Shown: one piece after another, positions 28,301-35,971 of the stretch
How positions within the stretch are numbered: the stretch's first letter is position 1
Layout: each line of letters opens with the position of its first letter
Assembly (NCBI GenBank): GCA_005791535.1
Contig: SXWH01000219.1
Span: 1-63,094, forward strand
Origin: Verrucomicrobiaceae bacterium
GTDB taxonomy: Bacteria; Verrucomicrobiota; Verrucomicrobiia; Chthoniobacterales; Chthoniobacteraceae
DNA length: 63,094 nucleotides
Direction: 5' to 3'
Notes under the pieces: generated by a model
Database searches by the model: none
Seen by the model: the letters and a program-made list of their open reading frames with translations, nothing else
What the model was told of the DNA's origin: nothing
Made by a program: the position numbers and the translations under genes

Positions 28301-29988
28301 ACCCAATAGTCACGGTCGCTGTCCTTGCGAATCTTGATCGCGTACCGGAGCGCAGGATCCTGCCGTGGCTGATCCATTTGGTAAATGCGGTAGGTTCCGC
28401 CCGTCCGGACCGTGTGGATCTGGGCATCGGGAATCCAGCCAAGAAGATTCTTGTGACACGCATTGAATTGAAGGTCGCCTGCGCTTGCAGAGCCCATGGT
28501 GTCGAAGTTGTCGCCATATTCCACGTGCGAGCCGTTGCCGATTACGGAGACTCCGCCCGTATTCCAAAAATTCGCATGCCAGAGACCGAAATTGTGTCCG
28601 TACTCGTGACACGCCACACCCACGCCAGTGCCCGATTTCAGCCAGCACCCCTTCCCTCCAACATACGCCTGCCCGCCAAATGAACCAGGCGAGCCCGTGT
28701 AGATGACCGTATCAAAATCGAAATTCGCCGGATCGAATCCAGCCGCTTTAGACGCGGCGCGCGCATCCGCAAGAACCTCGAACGCATCGCCGTCGGTATC
28801 CACGTCCTTGTACCAAGCCTCGGTGCGCGGAAGGATCAGAATCGGCGTCACCGTCGTGATGAAGCTCAGCCGCCCGTAGCTCGAATCCACAAACCAGTCC
28901 TCCACATCCTTGCCGAGCTGATATCCCTCCTTTTCGCTGATGCTCTCTTTGTTTGTCTCCGGAAACGCGACGCGCATCAGAAGGTTGGATTTGAAGCCGG
29001 TTGATTGGGTCGCAGCCGGGAGATTCGATGGTTTGATGGGACCTCCGTTGCCCCCTTCGCGCGCGACCAACGATTCGCGAAACGCGTGGATATGCCCGCC
29101 CGAGCACAAAAACTGAAAACTGCCCTGCGCTTCGACCACAGGTTGGTCATTCGAAACCGGCTCACTACTTTCCGGGAGCGGCGTTGAAACGCCCGAGATT
29201 GGACAAGTATCTACGAGCGGCTTCGGCCTACCCTGCTCCATCAAAACGCGATCCGATGAAAACCCTGCGGAATCGCGAAGCATCACGCGACGGCGCTGCG
29301 TCAGGTTGTTTGGATGGTTGGGAATTTCGCCAGCCTGGACCACCCGGAGCGGACTCTCGTCCACTGCCAGAAAATCATCGACGGCAATTCCGACGATGCT
29401 CGCCCGCTCCGTGGTCGGTTGCTGCGCGCGTGCTCCAAAAACGAAGGCGCGATAACTCGCACCATCGTCTGTCCGGACGTGCCGACGAATGGGCGGTCCG
29501 ACATCGGAGCCCGCGCCGGGAAGCGCACCGAGCACTCCGAAAAAAGCCTCTTCGTTCACCCGCTCCTCGAGCCGTTCCACGATCGCCCGGGGAAGTTGCT
29601 GGCGAACCACCGGCGGAACCGCGGCCGCGATCGCCTCCCGGGCGTTTGTGGCGATAAGTGCCTTCAATTCCGTCCGCCGTGCGGAGGCCAGGGTGATTCC
29701 CTGATCCAGCATCGCGCGCCGTTCTTCCGCGGTTTGCGCCTGGGTGTACTGATCACTCCATTCGCGAAACGCCGCAATCGCATCAGTTCGAACAACTGGC
29801 GCGCTCACCGTCGCCAGATCCGCCGTCCGTTCGGACTCGTGAGAAGCCGGCGCATTTCGCTGCCCCGCTTTCGGTTCGCGCCGACCATGAATCCAAAATC
29901 CACAAATCACCGCCAGAAAGGCAGCAATGGGCGCTATGATTCGAATCGGTTTCGTCACGGGTGAATACGGAAAAGCCGCAACTTTCAT
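22312..29988 (-). CDS. Giant surface metalloprotease-like protein with PKD and Calx-beta repeats
   Basis: A 2558-residue protein. A hydrophobic anchor or signal (about 18-36) is followed by a zincin domain with HEYGHNFGLWH at 461-471, the HExxHxxGxxH zinc motif of M6/M11-like proteases. Then come a PKD domain (~655-735), a carboxypeptidase-regulatory-like domain (~745-815), nine Calx-beta repeats (~820-1745), an Ig/PKD-like domain, a DUF1349-like lectin domain (~1855-2035), another Ig-like domain, two more Calx-beta repeats, and a C-terminal DPDGDGLVNLLEYAFALEP domain typical of Verrucomicrobia. It is probably a calcium-bound cell-surface or secreted protease/adhesin. The start codon lies oddly placed relative to a strong ribosome site (see the short ORF at 29783-30007). 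Confidence 0.85.
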   Translation of the reverse strand: MKVAAFPYSPVTKPIRIIAPIAAFLAVICGFWIHGRREPKAGQRNAPASHESERTADLATVSAPVVRTDAIAAFREWSDQYTQAQTAEERRAMLDQGITLASARRTELKALIATNAREAIAAAVPPVVRQQLPRAIVERLEERVNEEAFFGVLGALPGAGSDVGPPIRRHVRTDDGASYRAFVFGARAQQPTTERASIVGIAVDDFLAVDESPLRVVQAGEIPNHPNNLTQRRRVMLRDSAGFSSDRVLMEQGRPKPLVDTCPISGVSTPLPESSEPVSNDQPVVEAQGSFQFLCSGGHIHAFRESLVAREGGNGGPIKPSNLPAATQSTGFKSNLLMRVAFPETNKESISEKEGYQLGKDVEDWFVDSSYGRLSFITTVTPILILPRTEAWYKDVDTDGDAFEVLADARAASKAAGFDPANFDFDTVIYTGSPGSFGGQAYVGGKGCWLKSGTGVGVACHEYGHNFGLWHANFWNTGGVSVIGNGSHVEYGDNFDTMGSASAGDLQFNACHKNLLGWIPDAQIHTVRTGGTYRIYQMDQPRQDPALRYAIKIRKDSDRDYWVDLRQRSFSSNRWVAGGVFLHWSPWVPSAGGSHLLDTTPGSPDDKTDAPIVIGRTFSDMEAGIHITPVAKNSTTPVSFDVVVNLGTFPGNQAPLLDISADQTSVNTNATVTFSATATDADGDSLSYWWDFGDKNFATTNTAGTSKSWATAGDYVVRCVASDMKGGTASKAVVVRVGSPTVYSVTGTITLNGRPLPGVRVHNGLTVSNYRGSYTNSDGIYVIAGLNAGSYTIGAAFEGYTFSATSAATVTVGPNAVVDFSAADSPRLSITAVTPVVAEGAGGTLRLSRTGSTVSALTVNMLFPGGFATKGSDYTLTPDLTSGTTFYTVSIPAGQSDLNIAFNAQNDTGQEGPESATFEVVPGSNYVLTNSSATITIDDPDTTKPLVRLITVDNDASEDGGTGGFVIERFGSTSSALNVSVAMSGSATNGTDYQSIPATIVIPPGESQAAVALTPVADALTEGPETATITISTSSAYIRAPSSADYAGTITITDAQTPVVSLVASDAAASEAGNDPGIFVISRSGSTAQALVVQLGLTGSALQGVDYATIPAQVTIPAGSDFTTVVVTPVDDGIGEPAQTVRLYLRAASGYSLGSAVEGTVTITDNADVPYVTIGTTGSALESGTNGTFRITTHGTGSGNVTVNYAVSGTATNGSDFTALPGSISIGKNTTATISVVPIQDTDIEGYETVTLTLTPDAAYTLGVDRSATLNIVDDELPQVNVSTTNSTFSESSGTARFFVSRTGATTAAMTVNYTMSGTATSGTDYTAPSGSVTIAAGNAGAYVDIPILADAIQEGTETIVLSVAPDAAYSAGIGSATYYLDDAQSPTLSLRFNPNIATIAEGGGPATATVTLSGASPNTVTVQVLLTGGTALGGGIDHTFAGDLLVFEPGETSKTVSIPLTDDTVPEANETITLVLDNPTGNTRLSNTTSNTVFTLTVTDNDTAPPPTVGFTATAGTGGEAVAAAPLYVTLSSAQAAPVTVDYAVTGGTASVADHGIVAGTLTFAAGEIAKVIPSAIADDAEQESNETVIVSLSAPTGGVALGANASYTYTITDNDAMSLSIAATTANAAEPAGNGLFTITRAGATASETTVNLLVTGTATQSADYVAIPVTATLAAGSSTVTIPVVVNDDTVGEGSETVIVTLAAGAYSIGSPASATVTIADNEPDVSLVATDAAAAEAGADPGIIVISRTGSTASALTLDATISGTATAGADYAGITIPISIPAGSASLAIPVTPIDDALAEGAETVILTLNAAAGYRLTGPTSATVTIADDDVNSPPAVVIDSPTVGNVVLPAGVGLILEATVSDDGKPAGGTVSTWSKLSGPGVVTFGNAADADTSALFGAPGTYVLRLAANDGALTTNADITVSILPAEQQWTGTNVTGTTPAGNFTDNAGTITVQGGGTNISGTTDTFFFVNRALVGNCDFRARVVSMSGGASSAKAGVMIRQSTAGGSRGAYMSAYGTGGSTVSWRTRATDGASWATSNTTGTPSFPRWVRVVRTGNSYTGFTSTNGTTWTATGSAGTVNMTEPMLIGLAVTSNNTSALCTALFDNVSITMTSNVAPFVSAGPNGSVVLPEPVALGGSVSDDGLPVAFTTTWEKRSGPGLVQFADATSPSTTAQFSVPGTYVLRLIADDSQVKTFSDAVVTTSLPELNITANAPSASEQNGGVAAYTIVRSGAGSSSMQVNFTVGGSAVESDYSDPSEVLHSGAATIDFGNTSTVVSAGIVKDAVVEGTETLTLTLAANGSFAVGVNSSATVNILDAPVISIAATDAVATELGLTSGTITATRSGDLSDSLAFSAVRGGSAIAGSDYADPGPVFEFPAGQASLIIPIQPLADAVAEGPETATLTVVEGAAFAVSGAPAVVTIEDLPADSWRFGKFGADSGNPLISGDLADPDGDGLVNLLEYAFALEPLAVDPPAEPSLGAAGLSIIYRRNLLATDLEYLIQKSTDAAFWMPAAPIEDVLSDDGSVRVIRATIPVGVDPAGFLRVRVARP

Positions 29989-30007
29989 GCTCGCGGCGAC
30001 GCAACAT
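29783..30007 (-). CDS. Possible 74-codon upstream overlapping ORF of the metalloprotease giant
   Basis: An ATG at 30007 lies 4 bases after GGAGGTG (30012-30018), the best Shine-Dalgarno I noticed in the window. This ORF reads MLRRREHESCGF and overlaps the first ~200 bases of the giant gene in another frame; the giant's own ATG at 29988 is 23 bases from the same site. A nine-codon GTG ORF in the third frame also ends in an ATGA overlap with the giant's start. The peptide has no recognisable domain. It may be a translational-coupling leader, or the sign of a one-base indel between 29988 and 30007. Confidence 0.25.
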   Translation of the reverse strand: MLRRREHESCGFSVFTRDETDSNHSAHCCLSGGDLWILDSWSARTESGAAKCAGFSRVRTDGGSGDGERASCSN

Positions 30008-30011
30008 TATT

Positions 30012-30018
30012 CACCTCC
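30012..30018 (-). promoter_or_regulatory. Strong Shine-Dalgarno (GGAGGTG) before the giant protease gene
   Basis: GGAGGTG on the minus strand is followed by AATA and an ATG (30007) that is out of frame with the large gene. It decides the start question here. Ribosomes loading at this site would first read the short overlapping ORF or need to re-initiate at 29988. Confidence 0.5.
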
Positions 30019-30144
30019 GAAGTATCCGCCACAGGAATCTCGCACCGCCGCCTTTCCTCGACGAGACCGCCGGAAATGGACGCTCCTTCGCCACCTAAAG
30101 TTCACAGCCACAATATCAAACGATAACCAACCGTTCCACTTACG

Positions 30145-30855
30145 CTAAACTGGCGGCATACCCTGCCTCGCGGCGAGCACCCGCGCATATCCCCACGCGG
30201 CGCGGCAATGCATCACCATGAAGGCGGCCATAATCCCGAGCCAGAAGCTGCCCTTGAAAAAGGCCAGCACCGCCAGAGCTCCCGCACCCGCAAATCCCAC
30301 GCCGGTGGCTATCTGCAAACTTCGAATCGGGCCGAGTCGAAACCACAGCAGTGCGCGGAGAATCTGCCCTCCATCCAGCGGGTAGATTGGCAGCATGTTA
30401 AAAATGAGCAGCCCAAAGTTGACCACCGACATGGTCTGCAACAGCGAATACAGGTTCGGTGAACTCCCGGCCAGACCGGCGGCATCCGCCGCAAAGCCGA
30501 GAAGCAGAAACACAGGCACAAGGACGACATTTACAAGCGGTCCGGCAGCGATGCTCCAAAGCACGGCACCCGGCCGGTTTGGCGGCGCTACGAATGCGAC
30601 CCCGCCCAAGGGCCAGAGGATGATCTGATTCGCCGAGCCTCCCGTCTGCCTGCACGCGAGCGAGTGGCCAAATTCGTGAAGGAGCACGAGAAAGAACAAT
30701 CCGCAGTACTCGGCAACATTCCAAAACAGCGATGCATAAACCGCACTGCGGGAGCTGAGGATGTAATACGCCACAGCAAACCACGTCCAATGGACGAAGA
30801 CCGTAATTCCGGCGAATCGGAAGAATCTAAAGGAACCCTGTCTAGTTGGTGTCAT
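30145..30855 (-). CDS. M50-family site-2-protease-like membrane metalloprotease
   Basis: A 236-residue integral membrane protein with about six helices. The zinc site is H60-E-F-G-H64 (LLHEFGHSLACR) in one helix, and D161 in NMLPIYPLDGGQ in a later helix completes it. This is the compact S2P/SpoIVFB-like form without PDZ or CBS domains. Such enzymes cut substrates inside the membrane, often anti-sigma factors or leader peptides; the substrate is unknown. ATG 30855 (MTPTRQGSFRFF) is chosen over a start 13 codons upstream because it places FRFFRFAGITVFVHW, the family's usual N-terminus, near the start. It is divergent from the DUF1549 gene across 85 bp. Confidence 0.88.
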   Translation of the reverse strand: MTPTRQGSFRFFRFAGITVFVHWTWFAVAYYILSSRSAVYASLFWNVAEYCGLFFLVLLHEFGHSLACRQTGGSANQIILWPLGGVAFVAPPNRPGAVLWSIAAGPLVNVVLVPVFLLLGFAADAAGLAGSSPNLYSLLQTMSVVNFGLLIFNMLPIYPLDGGQILRALLWFRLGPIRSLQIATGVGFAGAGALAVLAFFKGSFWLGIMAAFMVMHCRAAWGYARVLAARQGMPPV

Positions 30856-30897
30856 CGCCGCATGACATAGCACGTTCCGTCCGCACAACAACAAGGC

Positions 30898-30928
30898 TTG
30901 TCCAAGAATCCCTCAATGCCGCTATACT
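30898..30928 (+). promoter_or_regulatory. Candidate sigma70-type promoter for the DUF1549/DUF1553 gene
   Basis: TTGTCC (30898-30903) and TATACT (30923-30928) are separated by 19 bases. The -10 box matches the consensus at five of six positions; the spacer is longer than ideal. Transcription would begin about 6 bases before the ATG at 30941, giving a very short leader. Confidence 0.4.
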
Positions 30929-30940
30929 TCGGCAACCACC

Positions 30941-33436
30941 ATGAACTTCCGCATTCTCGCCGCCGGCATCGCCATCTCACGCGTCATCGCGCCCGGACAT
31001 GCGGCCACGGATTCCGCCGGGAACGAGTTTTTCGAAAAGAACATCCGGCCCGTGCTTTCAACGAAATGCTACTCATGCCACTCGACGGAAAGCGGCAAAC
31101 AGAAGGGCGGTCTTTTGCTCGACACTCGCGAAGCGACGCTCGCCGGCGGCGATTCCGGTCATGCCGTCGTGCCCCGCAGCGCGAAGGAGAGCGAGTTGCT
31201 CAAGCGGATGAAATCCAACGACAAGGATGAGGTGATGCCGCCACCAAAAGAAGGCGGCGCGTTGCCAGCGGAGGTGATCGCGAACTTCGAGCAATGGATC
31301 ATGATGGGTGCGCCCGATCCGCGCGAGAGTGGAACAAAACCGGCCGTCAGAAGAATCGACATCGAAGAAGGCCGGAAGTTCTGGGCATTCCAACCGCCCG
31401 CAGCGACTCAACCGCCCGCAAACAAGGACACGACATGGGCGCGCACGCCGGTCGATAGATTCATCCGCGCCACACAGGAGGACAGGGGACTAAAACCCGT
31501 GGCCGATGCCGACCCGAGGACACTGCTGCGACGCCTTTATTTCGACCTGATCGGCCTTCCACCGCGGCCCGATGAAATGGATGCATTCATCTCCGACCGT
31601 TCCGCTGATTCGCTGGCAAAGGCCGTTGATCGCCTGCTGGCCTCGCCACAGTTTGGTGAACGCTGGGGGCGCCACTGGCTGGACGTCGCGCGCTACGCGG
31701 AAAGCACCGGAAAGGAGCGCAATTTCACATTCCCAGAGGCATGGCGTTACCGCGATTGGGTGATTTCCGCGTTCAATGCGGACAAGCCATACGACCGCTT
31801 CATTCGCGAACAGATTGCCGGCGACCTTCTGCCTCACAGCTCGCCGCAGGAACGCGATCAGTTTCTCATCGCCACAGGCTTCCTCGCGATGGGGCCGAAG
31901 GGCTTGAACGAGAAAAACAAAAAGCAATTCGCTGCGGACCTCGTGGACGAGCAGCTCGATGCCGCCACGCGCTCCGTTCTCGCCGTCACCGTCGCGTGCG
32001 CGCGCTGCCACGATCACAAATTCGACCCGATCACCCAGCGGGACTATTACGCGATGTCCGGGATTTTTCACAGTACCGAGACCTACTACGGCACCGCTGG
32101 TGCGCAGAACCGCAACGGCTCGCAATTGATCCCTCTTACCCCGCCGGAAACTTCGCCCGCTCAGGCGGTGCCGGCTCCGGTAATTGACGACGACACGGTC
32201 GCTGACCGCCTCACACCCGCTCAGGAAAGCCGGATGCTCGCCGCCGCAGAGGCGAAGAATCCTAAGCTCGTGGCCCGCTTGAAATCGATGAGCGACGCCG
32301 AGAAGGTGCGGATGTTCCAGAAATTCCTGGCGAACAACGGCAAGAAGAAGGGCAAAGCCGCGGCTTACGCTGCAAAGGCCGCCGATCCTTCCAGGCCCGC
32401 TGCGATGGGCGTCCTCGAGTCCCGCCCGGTGAATGCGCCCCTGCTCGTTCGCGGAGAGGTTGATCAGCCGTCGGAAGTCGTCCCGCGTGGTTTTGCCGCC
32501 GTGATTAAAACATCCGCGCCCGAGATTCCCGCGACGGCAAGTGGTCGGGCGCAGCTCGCAGACTGGCTGACAAACGGAAACCCGCTTACGGCGCGCGTAA
32601 TGGTCAATCGCGTTTGGCAGCACCTGTTCGGCGAAGGACTCGTCGCAACGGAGGACAACTTCGGCGCGATGGGCGAAAAGCCGAGTCATCCCGCGCTGCT
32701 CGACTATCTCGCCGTGCGCTTTCAGACACCCGTGGAAAATGGCGGTCTCGGCTGGAGCACAAAGCGGCTCATTCGTGAGATCGTCCTGTCCCGGACCTAC
32801 GGACTCTCTTCCGCGCACGACAGCTACGCTGCAGAAATAGACCCATCCAACCGGCTGCTCTGGCGGCAGGAACCACGCAGGCTGGACGCGGAAAGCATCC
32901 GGGATGCAGTTCTCGCAGTGAGCGGCCAGCTCGACCCGGCAGCTCCCGGAGGCTCCGTGATCCATTCGCTCGGAAACGCCTATATCGGGCGCGGCGTTCG
33001 TCCGGAGGCGTTCATGTCCGTCCCGAGTCGGAAGCGCAGCGTGTATCTTCCCATCGTTCGCGACTTCGTTCCCGAAGCGCTGGAACTTTTCGACTTCGCC
33101 GAGCCCAGTCTCGTCATCGCATCCCGCGAAACCACGAATGTGCCCGCGCAGGCGCTCTTTTTGATGAACAGTCCGTTCGTGCGCGACAATGCTCTCGCCG
33201 CCGCGCGCCGCATTCTCGCAAGCCCGCTCGATTTCAACCAGCGCCTCGACATGCTGCACAAGCTCGCGCTTGGCAGGTCGCCGTCCGACGCCGAGCGCAA
33301 ACGTGCGGCCGATTACCTGCTCGCAGAGGCTCGCGGACTGAGCGAAGGGCGAGCCAAAGAGTCCGCGGCCGAGGCTTCCTGGGCGACGCTCTGTCAGGCG
33401 CTTTTCGCAAGCGCCGAGTTTCGATATTTGAATTGA
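30941..33436 (+). CDS. PVC-type cytochrome protein (PSCyt1-DUF1549-DUF1553)
   Basis: An 831-residue exported protein of the family greatly expanded in Planctomycetes and Verrucomicrobia. After a signal peptide (1-21) comes a cytochrome-c-like domain with C43-C46-H47 (KCYSCH). It is followed by DUF1549 (about 145-355) with a second CARCHDHKFDP motif near 353, and by DUF1553 (about 530-800) with the RVWQHLFGEGLV and FGEKPSHPALLDYLA-type segments. A Lys/Ala-rich linker (about 440-490) joins them. The family is thought to take part in polysaccharide breakdown or sulphated sugar use, but the reaction is unproven. It is followed 31 bp later by an AEC transporter. Confidence 0.92.
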   Translation: MNFRILAAGIAISRVIAPGHAATDSAGNEFFEKNIRPVLSTKCYSCHSTESGKQKGGLLLDTREATLAGGDSGHAVVPRSAKESELLKRMKSNDKDEVMPPPKEGGALPAEVIANFEQWIMMGAPDPRESGTKPAVRRIDIEEGRKFWAFQPPAATQPPANKDTTWARTPVDRFIRATQEDRGLKPVADADPRTLLRRLYFDLIGLPPRPDEMDAFISDRSADSLAKAVDRLLASPQFGERWGRHWLDVARYAESTGKERNFTFPEAWRYRDWVISAFNADKPYDRFIREQIAGDLLPHSSPQERDQFLIATGFLAMGPKGLNEKNKKQFAADLVDEQLDAATRSVLAVTVACARCHDHKFDPITQRDYYAMSGIFHSTETYYGTAGAQNRNGSQLIPLTPPETSPAQAVPAPVIDDDTVADRLTPAQESRMLAAAEAKNPKLVARLKSMSDAEKVRMFQKFLANNGKKKGKAAAYAAKAADPSRPAAMGVLESRPVNAPLLVRGEVDQPSEVVPRGFAAVIKTSAPEIPATASGRAQLADWLTNGNPLTARVMVNRVWQHLFGEGLVATEDNFGAMGEKPSHPALLDYLAVRFQTPVENGGLGWSTKRLIREIVLSRTYGLSSAHDSYAAEIDPSNRLLWRQEPRRLDAESIRDAVLAVSGQLDPAAPGGSVIHSLGNAYIGRGVRPEAFMSVPSRKRSVYLPIVRDFVPEALELFDFAEPSLVIASRETTNVPAQALFLMNSPFVRDNALAAARRILASPLDFNQRLDMLHKLALGRSPSDAERKRAADYLLAEARGLSEGRAKESAAEASWATLCQALFASAEFRYLN

Positions 33437-33467
33437 ACGCAGCCGCCGCGTATGACGGCTGCCGCTC

Positions 33468-34427
33468 ATGCTCATCCTGACCGTCTTCGTCCAAGTCCTT
33501 CTGCCGATTCTCATCATGTTCGGCGCGGGCTGGCTCCTGGACCGCAAATGGAACGTGGACCTCGCGACGGTGGTGAAGCTGAACCTGAATCTTTTCGTTC
33601 CGGCATTCATCTTTTACGAACTCACCACGACCCGACTCGGAACCGCAGAGGCCATCAAGGCCGTTGCCTACACGGTCGCCGTGGTTCTCGTGCTTTTTGT
33701 AATCGCCGGCATAGTCGCGCGCCTGCGGAAGCAATCGCGCGAAGAGACGCGCTCGCTCCAAATCGCGAGCATTTTCTATAATTCGGCGAACTACGGCATC
33801 CCGCTGATGCATCTGGCGTTTCTACCACCGAGCCCCGCTGGTGCGCTTCAGGTTTTCGTCATTCTCGTGCAGAATATCGGGAACTTCACTCTCGGCGTGT
33901 TTCTGCTCTCTTCGGCGAAACACACGGGGCTCAAAGCATTCGCGCCCATTCTTCGCCAGACATCCGTGTGGTCGGTGCTCATCGCGCTCAGCGTGCGCGG
34001 GCTCTTCGGTCCGATTGAACCCGATACGGAGGGAATGCGCTGGCTTTGGGTCCCGCTGAAATACTTTCACGACGGGCTCGTAGCCGTCGCGCTCGTCACG
34101 CTCGGCGTCCAGCTTTCCAAATCGAAAGCCGGCGCCGCGCTTCCCCGTCTGCGCTGGGCGCTGGCGCTGCGACTCATCGTCGGCCCGATCGTAGGCTGGG
34201 CGCTCGTGTGGCTGTTCCGCTTCGAAGGAGACATCGCGAAAGCGATGGTGCTCAGCACGAGTTTCCCGACCGCAGTGAACACCGCACTGATCGCTCACGA
34301 ATTCAAAGCCGATACGGAATACGCTTCCGGTGCAGTATTCTGGTCCACCATCTTCAGCATGTTCACGGTCACAGCGCTGATTGCGTTGATGAAATGGCCA
34401 GCCGCAGCGGGCATTTGGGGACCCTGA
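33468..34427 (+). CDS. AEC family (auxin-efflux-carrier-like) transporter
   Basis: A 319-residue membrane protein with about ten helices in two five-helix repeats. It shows the family's broken-helix segments: the Asn-rich FYNSANYGIPLMHLAF in the first repeat and FPTAVNTALIAHEF in the second. AEC proteins move small organic acids or related metabolites; the substrate cannot be assigned. It lies between the DUF1549 gene (31 bp upstream) and a ceramidase-like gene (50 bp downstream), all plus strand. Confidence 0.9.
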   Translation: MLILTVFVQVLLPILIMFGAGWLLDRKWNVDLATVVKLNLNLFVPAFIFYELTTTRLGTAEAIKAVAYTVAVVLVLFVIAGIVARLRKQSREETRSLQIASIFYNSANYGIPLMHLAFLPPSPAGALQVFVILVQNIGNFTLGVFLLSSAKHTGLKAFAPILRQTSVWSVLIALSVRGLFGPIEPDTEGMRWLWVPLKYFHDGLVAVALVTLGVQLSKSKAGAALPRLRWALALRLIVGPIVGWALVWLFRFEGDIAKAMVLSTSFPTAVNTALIAHEFKADTEYASGAVFWSTIFSMFTVTALIALMKWPAAAGIWGP

Positions 34428-34477
34428 CCGACTTTCACTACGCTTCCGAAGCACCGCGGGTTTACACGGGCAAGACC

Positions 34478-35965
34478 ATGAAAGTCCTGTTTACCCTTCT
34501 CGCCCTGCCCTCTCTCGCATTCGCGCAAATCAAAGCCGGCTTCGCCGATCGCGAAGTCGTTCCTGATATCGGAATGGAGTTTCCGGGGAACTACGGGAAA
34601 TCAATTGCGAAGGAAATCCACGATTCACCAAAGGTCCGCGCCGCGGTGTTCGATGATGGAAAAAAGCGCATTGCCATTGTGGGGCTCGACGCCCTTGCGA
34701 TCCGTCGCGAAACCGCCGTGGCGGCTCGCAAGCTGGTGCAGGAGAAAACCGGCATCGCGCCGGAAAACATTCTTCTCGGCGCATCGCATTCACACACATC
34801 CGGCCCCACGGTCATGGTGCTCCCTGGCGAGTATGACCACGCCGATGAACACGTCAAAATGCTCGCCTATGAAAAATCCTCGGGCGCTGATCCGAAGTAT
34901 CTTGAACGCTTCGTCAAAGGCATCGCAGACGCAGTCGTCGCGGCAAACACGAACCTTGCCGAAGTCTCGCTGAGCTTCGGAGTCGGAAAGGAGGACAAGG
35001 TATCCTTCAACCGCCGCCAGCGGATGAAAAACGGATTGAGTTTTTCCCACGCAGGACGCGGCAACCCCGACATCGTAGGATACGCCGGGCCCATCGACCC
35101 CGATGTCGGCGTCATCGGTGCATGGGGCAAGGATGGCAAGCCGCTCGGAGTAGTCGTGAACTTCGCCTGCCATGCCACCACGGGTCCCGCACCGTTCTCT
35201 GCAAATTGGATCTATTATCTCGAAAAGACCATTCGCGGTGGACTCGGTGCCGACGTCCCCGTCGTATTTCTCCAAGGGGCATGCGGCGACATCACGCAGG
35301 TGGACAACCTCGATCCATTTGCGCCAAAGAACGGCGACTACTACGGCCAGTTGATCGGCGGATGCGTCGGGGCGGAAGCCCTGAAAGTGCTCTACCGTGC
35401 GGAACGAAGCACCGGACCTTTTACGGTCGAGAGCCTCGTGAAAACATGGCGAATCCCACGCCGCATTCCGGAGCCGGCAAAGGTCGCCCGCAGCCTGGCC
35501 ATGACGAAGCGCAACCCGAAGGAGGTCGGCACTACGGAATGGATTTTTGCGAAGGAGATCGTGATGCTCGACGCGCTTCTGAAAGAGGAGCGGGACGTGG
35601 AAGTCGAGGTGCAGGTGATGCAAATCGGACCGGTCGCACTCTTCACAACGCCGGCCGAGTATTTTGTCGAATTCGGCCTCGAGTTCAAAAAGAAGTGCGG
35701 ATTCGCCATTGCGTTTCCCGTGGAACTCGCGAACGGCTGTGTGGGCTACGTTCCCACCGAGGAGGCATTTGGCCCGAACGGAGGCGGCTACGAGACACGA
35801 CTCACGAGTTATTCAAACCTCGAAATTACCGCTGGCCGCCAGATGCTCGACGCGGGCCTAGAACTCGTTCGCAAGCTCACTCCGGCGCCCCTTCCCGCGC
35901 CGCCGAAGGCTCCCGATTGGAAGGAAGGCTGGAGCTACGGAAACGTGCCTGCGGAATTGAAATGA
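34478..35965 (+). CDS. Neutral/alkaline non-lysosomal ceramidase N-terminal-domain protein
   Basis: A 495-residue exported protein. A signal peptide (1-16, ending AFA) is followed by the neutral-ceramidase N-terminal domain: IKAGFADREVVPDIG, GLDALAIRRE, the metal-binding GASHSHTSGPT, VNFACHATTGPAPFSANW with a second His, and LQGACGDITQVDNL. In true ceramidases these His residues bind the catalytic zinc. In Planctomycetes and Verrucomicrobia this domain is common, and the real substrate may be another amide, since few of these organisms are known to make ceramide. The long open frame upstream (to 34046) is a shadow of the AEC gene; ATG 34478 gives the signal peptide. Confidence 0.85.
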   Translation: MKVLFTLLALPSLAFAQIKAGFADREVVPDIGMEFPGNYGKSIAKEIHDSPKVRAAVFDDGKKRIAIVGLDALAIRRETAVAARKLVQEKTGIAPENILLGASHSHTSGPTVMVLPGEYDHADEHVKMLAYEKSSGADPKYLERFVKGIADAVVAANTNLAEVSLSFGVGKEDKVSFNRRQRMKNGLSFSHAGRGNPDIVGYAGPIDPDVGVIGAWGKDGKPLGVVVNFACHATTGPAPFSANWIYYLEKTIRGGLGADVPVVFLQGACGDITQVDNLDPFAPKNGDYYGQLIGGCVGAEALKVLYRAERSTGPFTVESLVKTWRIPRRIPEPAKVARSLAMTKRNPKEVGTTEWIFAKEIVMLDALLKEERDVEVEVQVMQIGPVALFTTPAEYFVEFGLEFKKKCGFAIAFPVELANGCVGYVPTEEAFGPNGGGYETRLTSYSNLEITAGRQMLDAGLELVRKLTPAPLPAPPKAPDWKEGWSYGNVPAELK

Positions 35966-35971
35966 GCAGCC

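Noticed and set aside
31490-33610. 706-codon minus-strand ORF opposite the DUF1549/DUF1553 gene
   Set aside because: The translation is low in hydrophobic patterning and Arg/His-rich, with no domain; it is a codon-bias shadow of the real gene.
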